Shown piece by piece: positions 1-6,332 of a stretch of 11,929 bases of DNA (position 1 is the first letter of the stretch; the number at the start of each line of letters is the position of its first letter). Source of the DNA: Streptomycetaceae bacterium (GTDB taxonomy: Bacteria > Actinomycetota > Actinomycetes > Nanopelagicales > Nanopelagicaceae). Where the stretch lies: contig JAIXYD010000135.1 of NCBI GenBank assembly GCA_027490415.1, positions 1-11,929 of the forward strand, in the 5' to 3' direction. Under the pieces are notes generated by a model. That model ran no database searches. It was not told the DNA's origin and worked only from the letters and a program-made list of their open reading frames with translations. The translations under genes and the position numbers were made by a program.

Positions 1-117
1 AAGAAGGCAGCAGCTAAGAAGGCAGCTCCAAAGCGTCGCAAGAAGGCAGCAGCTAAGAAGGCAGCTCCAAAGCGTCGCAAGAAGGCAGCAGCTAAGAAGG
101 CAGCTCCAAAGCGTCGC
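1..117 (+). repeat. Three exact 39-base tandem repeats coding KKAAAKKAAPKRR
   Basis: Bases 1-39, 40-78 and 79-117 are identical, including every synonymous position. Each encodes one 13-residue basic block of the nucleoid-protein tail. The array probably starts before the window. Identity at wobble positions indicates recent duplication or ongoing homogenisation rather than selection on the protein alone, so copy number may vary between strains. Confidence 0.95.
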
Positions 118-183
118 AAGAAGGCAGCAGCTCCAGCAGCTGCTCCAAAGAAGCGCCGCCGCAAGAAGGCAGCAGCTAAGTAA
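1..183 (+). CDS. C-terminal tail of a basic nucleoid protein (HU / histone H1-like), partial
   Basis: Only the last 60 codons are in the window, read in frame from base 1 to the TAA at 181-183; the start lies upstream. The visible protein contains only Lys, Ala, Pro and Arg. It has three identical copies of KKAAAKKAAPKRR, then a degenerate end running KKAAAPAAAPKKRRRKKAAAK. Tails of this kind follow the HU fold in many actinobacterial HU proteins and also make up histone H1-like proteins; they bind the DNA backbone and help compact the nucleoid. The folded domain is not visible, so HU versus an H1-like protein cannot be decided here. A lysine-rich tail on another nucleic-acid-binding protein is a weaker alternative. 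A strong terminator follows 12 bases after the stop, so this is the last gene of its transcript. Confidence 0.65.
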   Translation, partial: KKAAAKKAAPKRRKKAAAKKAAPKRRKKAAAKKAAPKRRKKAAAPAAAPKKRRRKKAAAK

Positions 184-195
184 TTCATTACTTAT

Positions 196-230
196 AAAAA
201 ACCCCCGGCCGCAAGGTCGGGGGTTTTTTA
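196..230. terminator. Strong bidirectional rho-independent terminator
   Basis: The stem CCCCCGGCC (202-210) pairs with GGTCGGGGG (215-223) through one G-T wobble, around a GCAA loop (211-214). It is flanked by six A (196-201) and six T (224-229). Read on the plus strand it ends the nucleoid-protein gene; read on the minus strand the flanking A run becomes a T tract and can end the converging MarR gene. This is the clearest terminator in the window. Confidence 0.93.
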
Positions 231-254
231 TTTCTAATAATTAATCTCAGTCAA

Positions 255-734
255 TTAATCAATTGGATTTGTTCGAAGTCCCTCTTCAACGCGAGAAAAA
301 ATTTCTGCTAAAACCTTCTGATCTTCTTTACTTAAGAGATCCACAAATCTTCCGCGCACACTCTCGACATGATCTGGGGCGGCGGCAACAATTGCCTTCC
401 AACCTTTGGGCGTCATCACGGCAAAGAAGCCTCGCTTATCGACAGGGCACGCCTCCCGTCGGACCCAGCCCGCTTTCTCCATCACCTTCATACGATGAGA
501 AAGCCGCGAGCGCGAGAGCATCGCCACATCTGCCAATTCGCTCATGCGCATTCGACGATCTGGGGCATCGCTGAGTTGGGCCAAGATTTCATAGTCAGGC
601 ATAGATAATTCATGATCGGCCAAGTCGGCATCAAGGGCTTCAATCAGCCGGCGACTAGCAACAATGTACCTACGCCAAGCAGCCATCTCTGTTGGGTTTA
701 ACCAACGTGGTGGGGTAGCGTTTTCTCGTGCCAT
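255..734 (-). CDS. MarR-family transcriptional regulator
   Basis: A 159-residue protein with the length and layout of MarR repressors, which bind DNA as dimers and are released by small ligands or oxidation. After an N-terminal dimerisation helix, the winged helix-turn-helix covers about residues 45-110. It has the typical MSELADVAMLSRSRLSHRMKVMEKAGWV core split over the helix pair (residues 64-91), the recognition helix near 74-86, and a wing with the family Asp-x-Arg signature (D99, R101 in PVDKRGFF). One Cys (C96) sits just before the wing. No ligand can be inferred. The start ATG (732-734) has no clear Shine-Dalgarno, and a promoter-like -10 lies about seven bases before it, so the mRNA may be leaderless. 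It is divergent from the M13 peptidase gene and probably controls itself and perhaps that gene through the inverted repeat at 755-768. It converges on the shared terminator at 196-230. Confidence 0.92.
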   Translation of the reverse strand: MARENATPPRWLNPTEMAAWRRYIVASRRLIEALDADLADHELSMPDYEILAQLSDAPDRRMRMSELADVAMLSRSRLSHRMKVMEKAGWVRREACPVDKRGFFAVMTPKGWKAIVAAAPDHVESVRGRFVDLLSKEDQKVLAEIFSRVEEGLRTNPID

Positions 735-740
735 AAGGCG

Positions 741-767
741 ATGATACGCCTACGGTTGAACTTTCAA
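741..767 (-). promoter_or_regulatory. Candidate promoter of the MarR gene, possibly leaderless
   Basis: On the minus strand, TTGAAA (767-762) is followed after 15 bases by TATCAT (746-741), five of six matches to the sigma-70-type -10. Transcription would start about seven bases further, at or next to the A of the ATG at 734, giving a leaderless mRNA. That agrees with the absence of a ribosome site. The spacer is two bases shorter than optimal, so this is tentative. Confidence 0.4.
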
Positions 768-768
768 C
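755..768. promoter_or_regulatory. Candidate MarR operator between divergent genes
   Basis: GTTGAA-CT-TTCAAC is a perfect six-base inverted repeat with a two-base spacer, in the 62-base gap between the MarR and M13 start codons. Short AT-rich inverted repeats in the regulator's own promoter are typical MarR sites. Its right arm coincides with the -35-like hexamer for the MarR gene, so binding would block its transcription. Binding has not been shown; the site is inferred from position and symmetry. Confidence 0.6.
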
Positions 769-796
769 TACTTAAGATTCTAGGAGCTAGTCATAT

Positions 797-2770
797 ATGT
801 CTGATGTTTCTGACCTCAAGAGCGGAATCGACACCTCATCGATCGACCCGAGCGTGCGTTTGCAGGATGACCTCTTCCGCCACTTCAACGGTAAGTGGCT
901 CAAGGAATCGGTGATCCCAGAAGACCGGGCAAGTGATGGTGCATTTATGGTTCTGCGCAATGAGGCAGAGGCCCAGGTACGGGCAATTATCGAAAGCGCA
1001 TCAGGCAGCGCCGAGGCACAGAAGATCACAGACTTATTCGCCTCCTTTATGAATGAGGCGCAGATTGAAAGTTTAGGGGCTAGCCCAATCGCGGCAGATC
1101 TTGCCAAAGTTGATGCCATTGATTCACTCGATGATTTCATCTCCACGATGTCATGGCTTGAAGCCCGTGGTGCAAGTGGAATTACAGACACCGCAATTTT
1201 TCCAGACATGATGGATTCATCTGCCAACATTTTATATATCCATCAAGGCGGTCTCTCTCTTCCTGATGAGAGCTACTACAAGGAAGAGCAGTACGAAAAC
1301 ATTCGCGTTGCCTTCGTGGCACACATGGAGAAGATGTTTGCCCTCTTAGGAATCGCAGATGGTGCAGCGAAGGCTCGTGAAGTCTTTGACCTCGAGACCA
1401 AAGTTGCAGCGCTCCATTGGGATCAGGTGCGAAACCGCGATGCCAGCTTGACCTACAACAAGATGACTCGCGCCGAATTAGAGAAACTCTCCCCTGCCCT
1501 GAACTGGCCTCTCTGGATATCTGCCGGTGAAGTCCCTGCCATTGCCTTTGAAAATGTAGTCATCGGTCAGCCTTCATTTTTTGAAGGAATCTCGCCTCTC
1601 GTAGCTGCCTTTGATAGCGACCCAGCGATGAAATCAGCCTGGAAGTCATGGCTTTCTTGGCATGTGATTACAGGAAGCGCTGCTTATTTAACTTCAGAGA
1701 TCGTCAACGAGAATTTCGCCTTTTGTGGCACCACACTTTCTGGCACGCCACAGTTGCGTGAACGTTGGAAGCGCGGCGTCTCTCTGGTTGAGGGCAGCCT
1801 CGGTGAAGCGATTGGAAAGATTTATGTAGAGCGCCACTTCCCACCTGCTGCCAAAGCTCGCATGGAGGGCTTGGTTGCAAACCTGATTGAGGCTTACCGC
1901 CGCAGCATTAATGGTCTGGAGTGGATGAGCCAAGAGACCAAGACGAAGGCGATCGCAAAACTCGAAAAATTCCGACCAAAGATTGGTTATCCAGATAAGT
2001 GGCGCGATTATTCGGCGCTAGAAATTACTGCAGATGACCTCTTTGGAAATCTTGCCCGCGTGACAAAGTTCGAACGCGACTTTGCACTAGCCAAGATCGG
2101 TAAGCCGGTTGACCGCGATGAATGGCATATGACTCCTCAGACCGTTAACGCTTACTACAACCCACTGGGCAACGAGATCGTCTTTCCTGCCGCGATTTTG
2201 CAGCCTCCATTCTTCGGCCTCGATGTTGATGATGCCGCAAATTACGGAGCAATTGGTGCTGTGATTGGCCATGAAATTGGCCATGGTTTTGATGACCAAG
2301 GATCGAAATTCGATGGCGATGGAAACATGGTCGATTGGTGGGTCGATATCGATCGCACCGAATTCGAAAAGCGGGCTAATGTTTTGATCGCCCAGTACAA
2401 CACGTTGGTGCCAGAAGGAACTCCTGATATCACCGTCAACGGCGCACTTACTGTTGGTGAAAACATTGGTGATCTTGGTGGACTATCGATTGCACTCAAG
2501 GCCTATGAGATCGCACTCGATGGAAAAGAATCCCCCATCATCGATGGCATGAACGGATACCAACGACTCTTCCTTTCTTGGGCACAAGCATGGCGCGGAA
2601 AAGTTCGCCCAGAAGAGATGCGTCGTCGCATTGCAACTGATCCGCACTCCCCTGCAGAATTTCGTTGCAACCAAATCGTTCGCAATATTCCAGCTTTCTA
2701 TTCAACCTTTGGCGTTACTAAGGATGATGCCCTTTGGTTAGATGAGGATCAACGCGTTGCCATCTGGTAA
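797..2770 (+). CDS. M13-family zinc endopeptidase (neprilysin / PepO type)
   Basis: A 657-residue metallopeptidase, normal length for a bacterial M13 enzyme, which cuts oligopeptides rather than whole proteins. The N-terminal M13 lid domain covers about residues 20-400 and the catalytic domain about 450-655. Visible catalytic features are the substrate-binding NAYYNP (451-456), HEIGH (492-496) with zinc ligands H492 and H496 and general base E493, the third ligand E555 in ENIGD with D559, and PHSPAEFR with H617 and R623, matching the transition-state His and substrate Arg of neprilysin. It ends in the usual hydrophobic VAIW. There is no signal peptide or membrane anchor, unlike animal neprilysins, so it should act in the cytosol on imported or internal peptides. 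AGGAG at 782-786, ten bases before the ATG, supports the start. The gene is divergent from the MarR regulator and overlaps the following tgt gene. Confidence 0.95.
   Translation: MSDVSDLKSGIDTSSIDPSVRLQDDLFRHFNGKWLKESVIPEDRASDGAFMVLRNEAEAQVRAIIESASGSAEAQKITDLFASFMNEAQIESLGASPIAADLAKVDAIDSLDDFISTMSWLEARGASGITDTAIFPDMMDSSANILYIHQGGLSLPDESYYKEEQYENIRVAFVAHMEKMFALLGIADGAAKAREVFDLETKVAALHWDQVRNRDASLTYNKMTRAELEKLSPALNWPLWISAGEVPAIAFENVVIGQPSFFEGISPLVAAFDSDPAMKSAWKSWLSWHVITGSAAYLTSEIVNENFAFCGTTLSGTPQLRERWKRGVSLVEGSLGEAIGKIYVERHFPPAAKARMEGLVANLIEAYRRSINGLEWMSQETKTKAIAKLEKFRPKIGYPDKWRDYSALEITADDLFGNLARVTKFERDFALAKIGKPVDRDEWHMTPQTVNAYYNPLGNEIVFPAAILQPPFFGLDVDDAANYGAIGAVIGHEIGHGFDDQGSKFDGDGNMVDWWVDIDRTEFEKRANVLIAQYNTLVPEGTPDITVNGALTVGENIGDLGGLSIALKAYEIALDGKESPIIDGMNGYQRLFLSWAQAWRGKVRPEEMRRRIATDPHSPAEFRCNQIVRNIPAFYSTFGVTKDDALWLDEDQRVAIW
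2744..2748 (+). promoter_or_regulatory. Ribosome binding site deciding the tgt start
   Basis: GAGGA lies eight bases before a TTG codon at 2757 and inside the last codons of the peptidase gene. The in-frame ATG at 2742 overlaps this site and has no Shine-Dalgarno at proper distance; the nearest, AAGGA at 2720-2724, is 17 bases away. TTG 2757 is therefore preferred. The caveat is that the GAGGA falls in ordinary Asp-Glu-Asp codons of the peptidase and could be chance. Confidence 0.5.
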
Positions 2771-4016
2771 CGGCTTTGGTTTTGAGATTTCACATGCGCC
2801 AGAAAAATCTCTGGCTCGTGTTGGAACAATCTCAACGCCTCATGGTGATATCGCAACACCTGCCTTCATTCCAGTAGGAACAAAGGCGACGGTTAAAGCG
2901 GTCTTGCCCGAGACGATGAAAGATCTCGGTGCGCAAGCCCTGCTTTCTAATGCCTATCACTTGTATTTGCAGCCAGGTTCGGATGTCCTCGATGAGGCCG
3001 GCGGGCTGGCCCGCTTTATGAATTGGCCGGGGCCGACCTTTACCGATAGCGGAGGCTTTCAAGTTCTCTCACTCGGTGTTGGCTTTAAGAAAGTCTTGGC
3101 GATGGATGCCCAGACATTTAGATCCGACGAAGTTGTGGCTGGAAATAAAGAGCGGCTCGCCCATGTCGATGACGAGGGCGTGACCTTTAAGTCCCACATT
3201 GACGGCAGCATGCATCGCTTTACCCCGGAGATTTCGATGCAGGTGCAACATCAAATCGGTGCCGACATCATCTTCGCCTTCGATGAATGCACGACGCTGC
3301 ATAACACCCGCAGATATCAGGAGAAGGCGTTAGAGCGCACACGAGCGTGGGGTATTCGTTGTCTTGATGAGCACCAGAAATTGACCCTAGAACGCTCTCA
3401 GAAGCCATATCAGGCCCTTTATGGGGTAATTCAAGGCGCGCAGTATGAAGATCTGCGTAAAAAGGCAGCAACGGATATGGCGGCGTTACGTTCTACCGAT
3501 CCTGATTCACCTATTGGCTTTGATGGATTTGGTTTAGGTGGGGCCCTGGATAAGAAAACTTTGGGAACAATCCTGACCTGGATGAATGAGATTCTGCCGG
3601 CCGAAAAGCCCCGCCACTTACTCGGAATCGGAGCCCCAGAAGATCTCTTTGTCGGCGTCGAAAATGGCATCGATACCTTTGACTGTGTCTTGGCATCTCG
3701 CATCGCTCGGACCTCGGCTGTCTACACAATGGTCGGGCGAAATAATTTATCCAACGCCATCAACCGTCGAGCTTTTGGACCCATCGATGACGAATGTGAT
3801 TGCTATACCTGCGCCCACTACACCAAGGCTTATCTGCACCATGTGTTCCGTGGCAAAGAGATCATCGCAGCGACCCTTGCCACCATTCATAACGAACGAT
3901 TCATTGTGCGCTTAGTCGATCAGATGCGAGCAGCACTCATTGCAGGTGACTACTTTGAATTCAAGGCAGAGTTCATGGGCAGATATAAACATCTATCTGG
4001 CCAGGCGCGAGATTAA
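2757..4016 (+). CDS. tgt: tRNA-guanine(34) transglycosylase
   Basis: This enzyme exchanges the guanine at position 34 of GUN anticodons (Tyr, His, Asn, Asp tRNAs) for the queuosine precursor preQ1 or a related base. It is 419 residues from TTG 2757, or 424 from the alternative ATG at 2742. Numbered from TTG, the motif DSGGFQVLSL holds the substrate Asp (D97), IDTFDCV holds the nucleophile D309, and the zinc site is C347, C349, C352 and H378 (ECDCYTCAHY, then TIHNERF). All key residues are present, so it should be active. The stretch after the nucleophile reads LASRIARTS where the usual bacterial form is close to MPTRNARNG; both tRNA-contacting Arg are kept. It is somewhat longer than the roughly 375 residues of the E. 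coli enzyme. It overlaps the peptidase gene by 14 bases, suggesting cotranscription and translational coupling. No other queuosine gene is in the window, so preQ1 or queuine would come from elsewhere in the genome or from uptake. Confidence 0.95.
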   Translation: MPSGNGFGFEISHAPEKSLARVGTISTPHGDIATPAFIPVGTKATVKAVLPETMKDLGAQALLSNAYHLYLQPGSDVLDEAGGLARFMNWPGPTFTDSGGFQVLSLGVGFKKVLAMDAQTFRSDEVVAGNKERLAHVDDEGVTFKSHIDGSMHRFTPEISMQVQHQIGADIIFAFDECTTLHNTRRYQEKALERTRAWGIRCLDEHQKLTLERSQKPYQALYGVIQGAQYEDLRKKAATDMAALRSTDPDSPIGFDGFGLGGALDKKTLGTILTWMNEILPAEKPRHLLGIGAPEDLFVGVENGIDTFDCVLASRIARTSAVYTMVGRNNLSNAINRRAFGPIDDECDCYTCAHYTKAYLHHVFRGKEIIAATLATIHNERFIVRLVDQMRAALIAGDYFEFKAEFMGRYKHLSGQARD

Positions 4017-4042
4017 GTAAGAACAAGGCCTACTTATTTAGA

Positions 4043-5689
4043 TTACTTAGCAGCAAGACGAGCTTCGCGACGAACGCGCTGCTCGGCAGGATCTGGGATC
4101 GGCACAGCAGCAATAAGGCGACGTGTGTAATCACTCTTAGGATGCTGCAGAATCTGATCGCGATCGCCTACTTCAACAAGTTCACCGTTTTGCATCACAG
4201 CAATTCGGTGCGCCAAGATATCTACGACAGCTAAATCGTGTGAGATAAATAGACATGCGAAGTTGAGCTTGCCCTGAAGATCCTGAAGAAGATCAAGGAA
4301 GCGCGCCTGCACAGATACATCCAGCGCTGATGTTGGTTCATCTGCGATCAATAGATCTGGTGTGAGTGCCAATGCGCGAGCGATACCTACACGTTGACGC
4401 TGTCCACCAGAGAGTTCATGTGGGTAACGGTTGCGGTAGCTACGTGGAAGTTCTACCTGATCAAGGAGATCTTCAACGCGATGTGCCAGGTCAGCACCCT
4501 TCGCTTCGCCCGCCAGATACAAAGGCTCACCAATTGATTCACCGATTGGAAGGCGTGGATTAAGTGAAGATGCTGGATCTTGGAAAACAATGCCGGTGTG
4601 GCGACGAATTGAGAAGAGCTCCTTTGAAGAAGCGCGAGAAATATCGCGTCCCACGATTTCAAGCTTTCCTTCTTTAATTGGCAAAAGCCCAATAGAGGCA
4701 CGACCAATAGTTGTCTTTCCTGATCCAGATTCTCCAACGAGACCAAGAATTTCACCTGGATAGATTTCAAGGCTGACGTTCTTTGCCGCGACGAACTCAG
4801 GAATACGACCACGCTTTGGATAAGCGATTGTGACATTCTCTAGCTTAAGTACTGGGGCAGGCTTTGCGCTTTCGTTATATGGAAGTGCACGACGAGCGGT
4901 TGAACCCAACTTTGGAACAGCACCGAGAAGTTGTTGTGTATACGGGTGCTGCGGACGATTAAAGATCTGATCAGCGCTACCGTGTTCAACGGTAAGGCCA
5001 TCCTTCATAACCAAAATCTCATCAGCCATATCCGCAACCACACCCATATCGTGGGTAATCAACAAGATTGCAGAGTTGAGCTTATCTTTGAGGTTACGCA
5101 TCAAGTCGAGAACTTCAGCTTGGACTGTTACATCGAGAGCGGTAGTTGGCTCATCTGCAACCAAGAGCCCTGGATCGCAAGCAAGTGCTTGCGCGATCAT
5201 TGCGCGCTGGCGTTGTCCACCAGAGAGCTGATGTGGGTACTTATCAATTGAAATCTCTGGCTCTGGAATTTCCACCATGGTGATGAGTTCTAGTGCACGT
5301 GCACGTGCCTCTTTTGGACCCATATCAAAGTGATTACGAAGTGTCTCAACAATCTGGAAACCAATTGTGTAGACAGGGTTAAGTGCCGTCATTGGCTCCT
5401 GGAAAATGTAAGCGACTTCTTTTCCACGAAACTTATGCAAGACCTGAGGGCTTGCATCAAGCATCTCTTGCCCCTTAACCAGAATGCTGCCTGACATACG
5501 CGCATTACTTGCCAAAAGATTCATCAGGCCAAGTGCGGTAGTTGACTTACCTGAACCAGACTCGCCTACGATCGCAAGGACCTTTCCGGCCTCTAGTTCA
5601 AAGTTCATATCGATCGCTGCTGGGTACCAGACCCCGTCGACCCAAAAGTCGACACAGTATTTATTTACTTTAAGGACTGGATTAGACAT
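4043..5689 (-). CDS. Fused two-domain oligopeptide ABC transporter ATPase (DppD-DppF type)
   Basis: A 548-residue cytoplasmic protein carrying both nucleotide-binding domains that power the importer encoded upstream on this strand. In domain 1, Walker A is GESGSGKST (42-50), the Q-loop is Q97, the signature is LSGGQRQR (155-162), Walker B is LLVADEPT (175-182) with catalytic E180, and the switch is H213. In domain 2 the same elements are GESGSGKTT (319-327), Q370, 426-433, 446-453 with E451, and H484. Each domain is followed by the oligopeptide-family tail, HPYTQQLLGAVP (248-259) and the related HPKSDYTRRLIAAVP (517-530... approximately). Both sites look intact. Such fusions are well known (YejF and GsiA type). 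Upstream in-frame ATG at 5776 is rejected because it would overlap the divergent gene, while the ATG at 5689 has GGAGG six bases before it. The gene lies 633 bases after permease C with an opposite-strand gene between, so it needs its own promoter or very long read-through. It converges on tgt with 26 bases between stops. Confidence 0.95.
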   Translation of the reverse strand: MSNPVLKVNKYCVDFWVDGVWYPAAIDMNFELEAGKVLAIVGESGSGKSTTALGLMNLLASNARMSGSILVKGQEMLDASPQVLHKFRGKEVAYIFQEPMTALNPVYTIGFQIVETLRNHFDMGPKEARARALELITMVEIPEPEISIDKYPHQLSGGQRQRAMIAQALACDPGLLVADEPTTALDVTVQAEVLDLMRNLKDKLNSAILLITHDMGVVADMADEILVMKDGLTVEHGSADQIFNRPQHPYTQQLLGAVPKLGSTARRALPYNESAKPAPVLKLENVTIAYPKRGRIPEFVAAKNVSLEIYPGEILGLVGESGSGKTTIGRASIGLLPIKEGKLEIVGRDISRASSKELFSIRRHTGIVFQDPASSLNPRLPIGESIGEPLYLAGEAKGADLAHRVEDLLDQVELPRSYRNRYPHELSGGQRQRVGIARALALTPDLLIADEPTSALDVSVQARFLDLLQDLQGKLNFACLFISHDLAVVDILAHRIAVMQNGELVEVGDRDQILQHPKSDYTRRLIAAVPIPDPAEQRVRREARLAAK

Positions 5690-5695
5690 GTGAAA

Positions 5696-5700
5696 CCTCC
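5696..5700 (-). promoter_or_regulatory. Ribosome binding site fixing the ATPase start
   Basis: On the minus strand GGAGG is followed by six bases and then ATG at 5689. The protein from this ATG begins MSNPVLKV and enters the ABC domain directly. Extending to the upstream ATG at 5776 would add 29 residues lacking any family similarity and overlap the divergent plus-strand gene. Confidence 0.85.
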
Positions 5701-5723
5701 GCCTTACGTGACAAGATAGAACT

Positions 5724-6332
5724 GTGAATAATCGTGAATTTTTCAGACCGCGCGGTTCTGCTTTCGCGGCGTACATCGCCTATCTTCTCTTGGCCGGAAT
5801 GGCTCTGCAGAGTCTGATTACTGATGGCTTCACCGCTGGATTGAATGCAACCGCATGGTGCACTCTGATTGGTTTGGCTATCTACATCACCCTTCACAGA
5901 CCAGCGATCGAGATTTTCGATGAAGGTGTTCGCATCTTCAATCCGCTCCACACAATTGTGGTCGGATGGCAGGACGTTGATGTTGTCGAAGCTAAGTACA
6001 CCGCTTTCCTGCAACTTCGCGATCGCAGAAAGATAAGCATCTGGTGCGCACAAACTCCCGGTCGATACCACTCCCGCACCGTTCACTCGAGTGAGGTCAG
6101 AGGATTGCAACTGGATGGATTTATTCGCCCCGGTGAATCTCCACGTACTGACTCGGGTGTGGCGACTTATCTCTGTCGATCCCGTCTGGCCGCCTTCAGA
6201 GCCAGCGAGGCGAGTTCTGCGAACGGTGCTCGTGATGGTCTGAGTTACTTGAGTCTTCGCGAAAATTGGCTGATCACTGCTCTTGTTGCCAACGCTTTGA
6301 TCATTGCGCTCTTTGCAATTTTTCATGCGTGA
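5724..6332 (+). CDS. Membrane protein with a bacterial PH-like domain
   Basis: A 202-residue protein from a GTG start. Two hydrophobic segments come first (about 12-32 and 38-57). They are followed by a stretch with the pattern of actinobacterial PH-like domains (bPH_6 / CFP-6 type, about 59-110: AIEIFDEGVRIFNPLHT, then VVGWQDVDVVEA). A polar middle part and a C-terminal membrane segment (about 182-201) follow. The function of this family is not established, so none is assigned. The gene sits on the strand opposite to the importer, between permease C and the ATPase. Its stop overlaps the 3' end of permease C by ten bases, and its start is 34 bases from the ATPase start on the other strand. 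The start has no clear Shine-Dalgarno, and the mRNA could be leaderless. The complementary strand also holds a long ORF, judged to be a shadow because it is Ser/Thr/Gln-rich with no domain or membrane pattern. The PH assignment rests on pattern only. Confidence 0.75.
   Translation: MNNREFFRPRGSAFAAYIAYLLLAGMALQSLITDGFTAGLNATAWCTLIGLAIYITLHRPAIEIFDEGVRIFNPLHTIVVGWQDVDVVEAKYTAFLQLRDRRKISIWCAQTPGRYHSRTVHSSEVRGLQLDGFIRPGESPRTDSGVATYLCRSRLAAFRASEASSANGARDGLSYLSLRENWLITALVANALIIALFAIFHA

Noticed and set aside
1..183. The 39-base repeats as a CRISPR array or noncoding satellite
   Set aside because: There are no spacers between copies, the unit is a multiple of three, and it reads as a continuous basic protein tail ending in a stop followed by a terminator.
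773..778. TAAGAT as the -10 element for the peptidase gene
   Set aside because: Transcription would begin near 785 and cut the AGGAG at 782-786, and there is no -35 at proper distance.
787..1230. 147-codon minus-strand ORF opposite the peptidase gene
   Set aside because: It lies wholly inside the well-supported M13 frame, has no domain pattern, and would cover the peptidase start and ribosome site; a shadow.
4014..4036. TAAGTA/TACTTA inverted repeat between the convergent tgt and ATPase stops, as a terminator
   Set aside because: The stem is only six AT-rich pairs around 11 bases, with no T tract on either side; it is too weak to call.
4453..4836. 127-codon second minus-strand frame within the ATPase gene
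   Set aside because: It overlaps the second nucleotide-binding domain in a different frame, with no motif; the ABC frame is unambiguous.
5690..5776. N-terminal extension of the ATPase to the ATG at 5776
   Set aside because: The added 29 residues show no family similarity and would overlap the divergent gene; the ATG at 5689 has a strong GGAGG at six bases.
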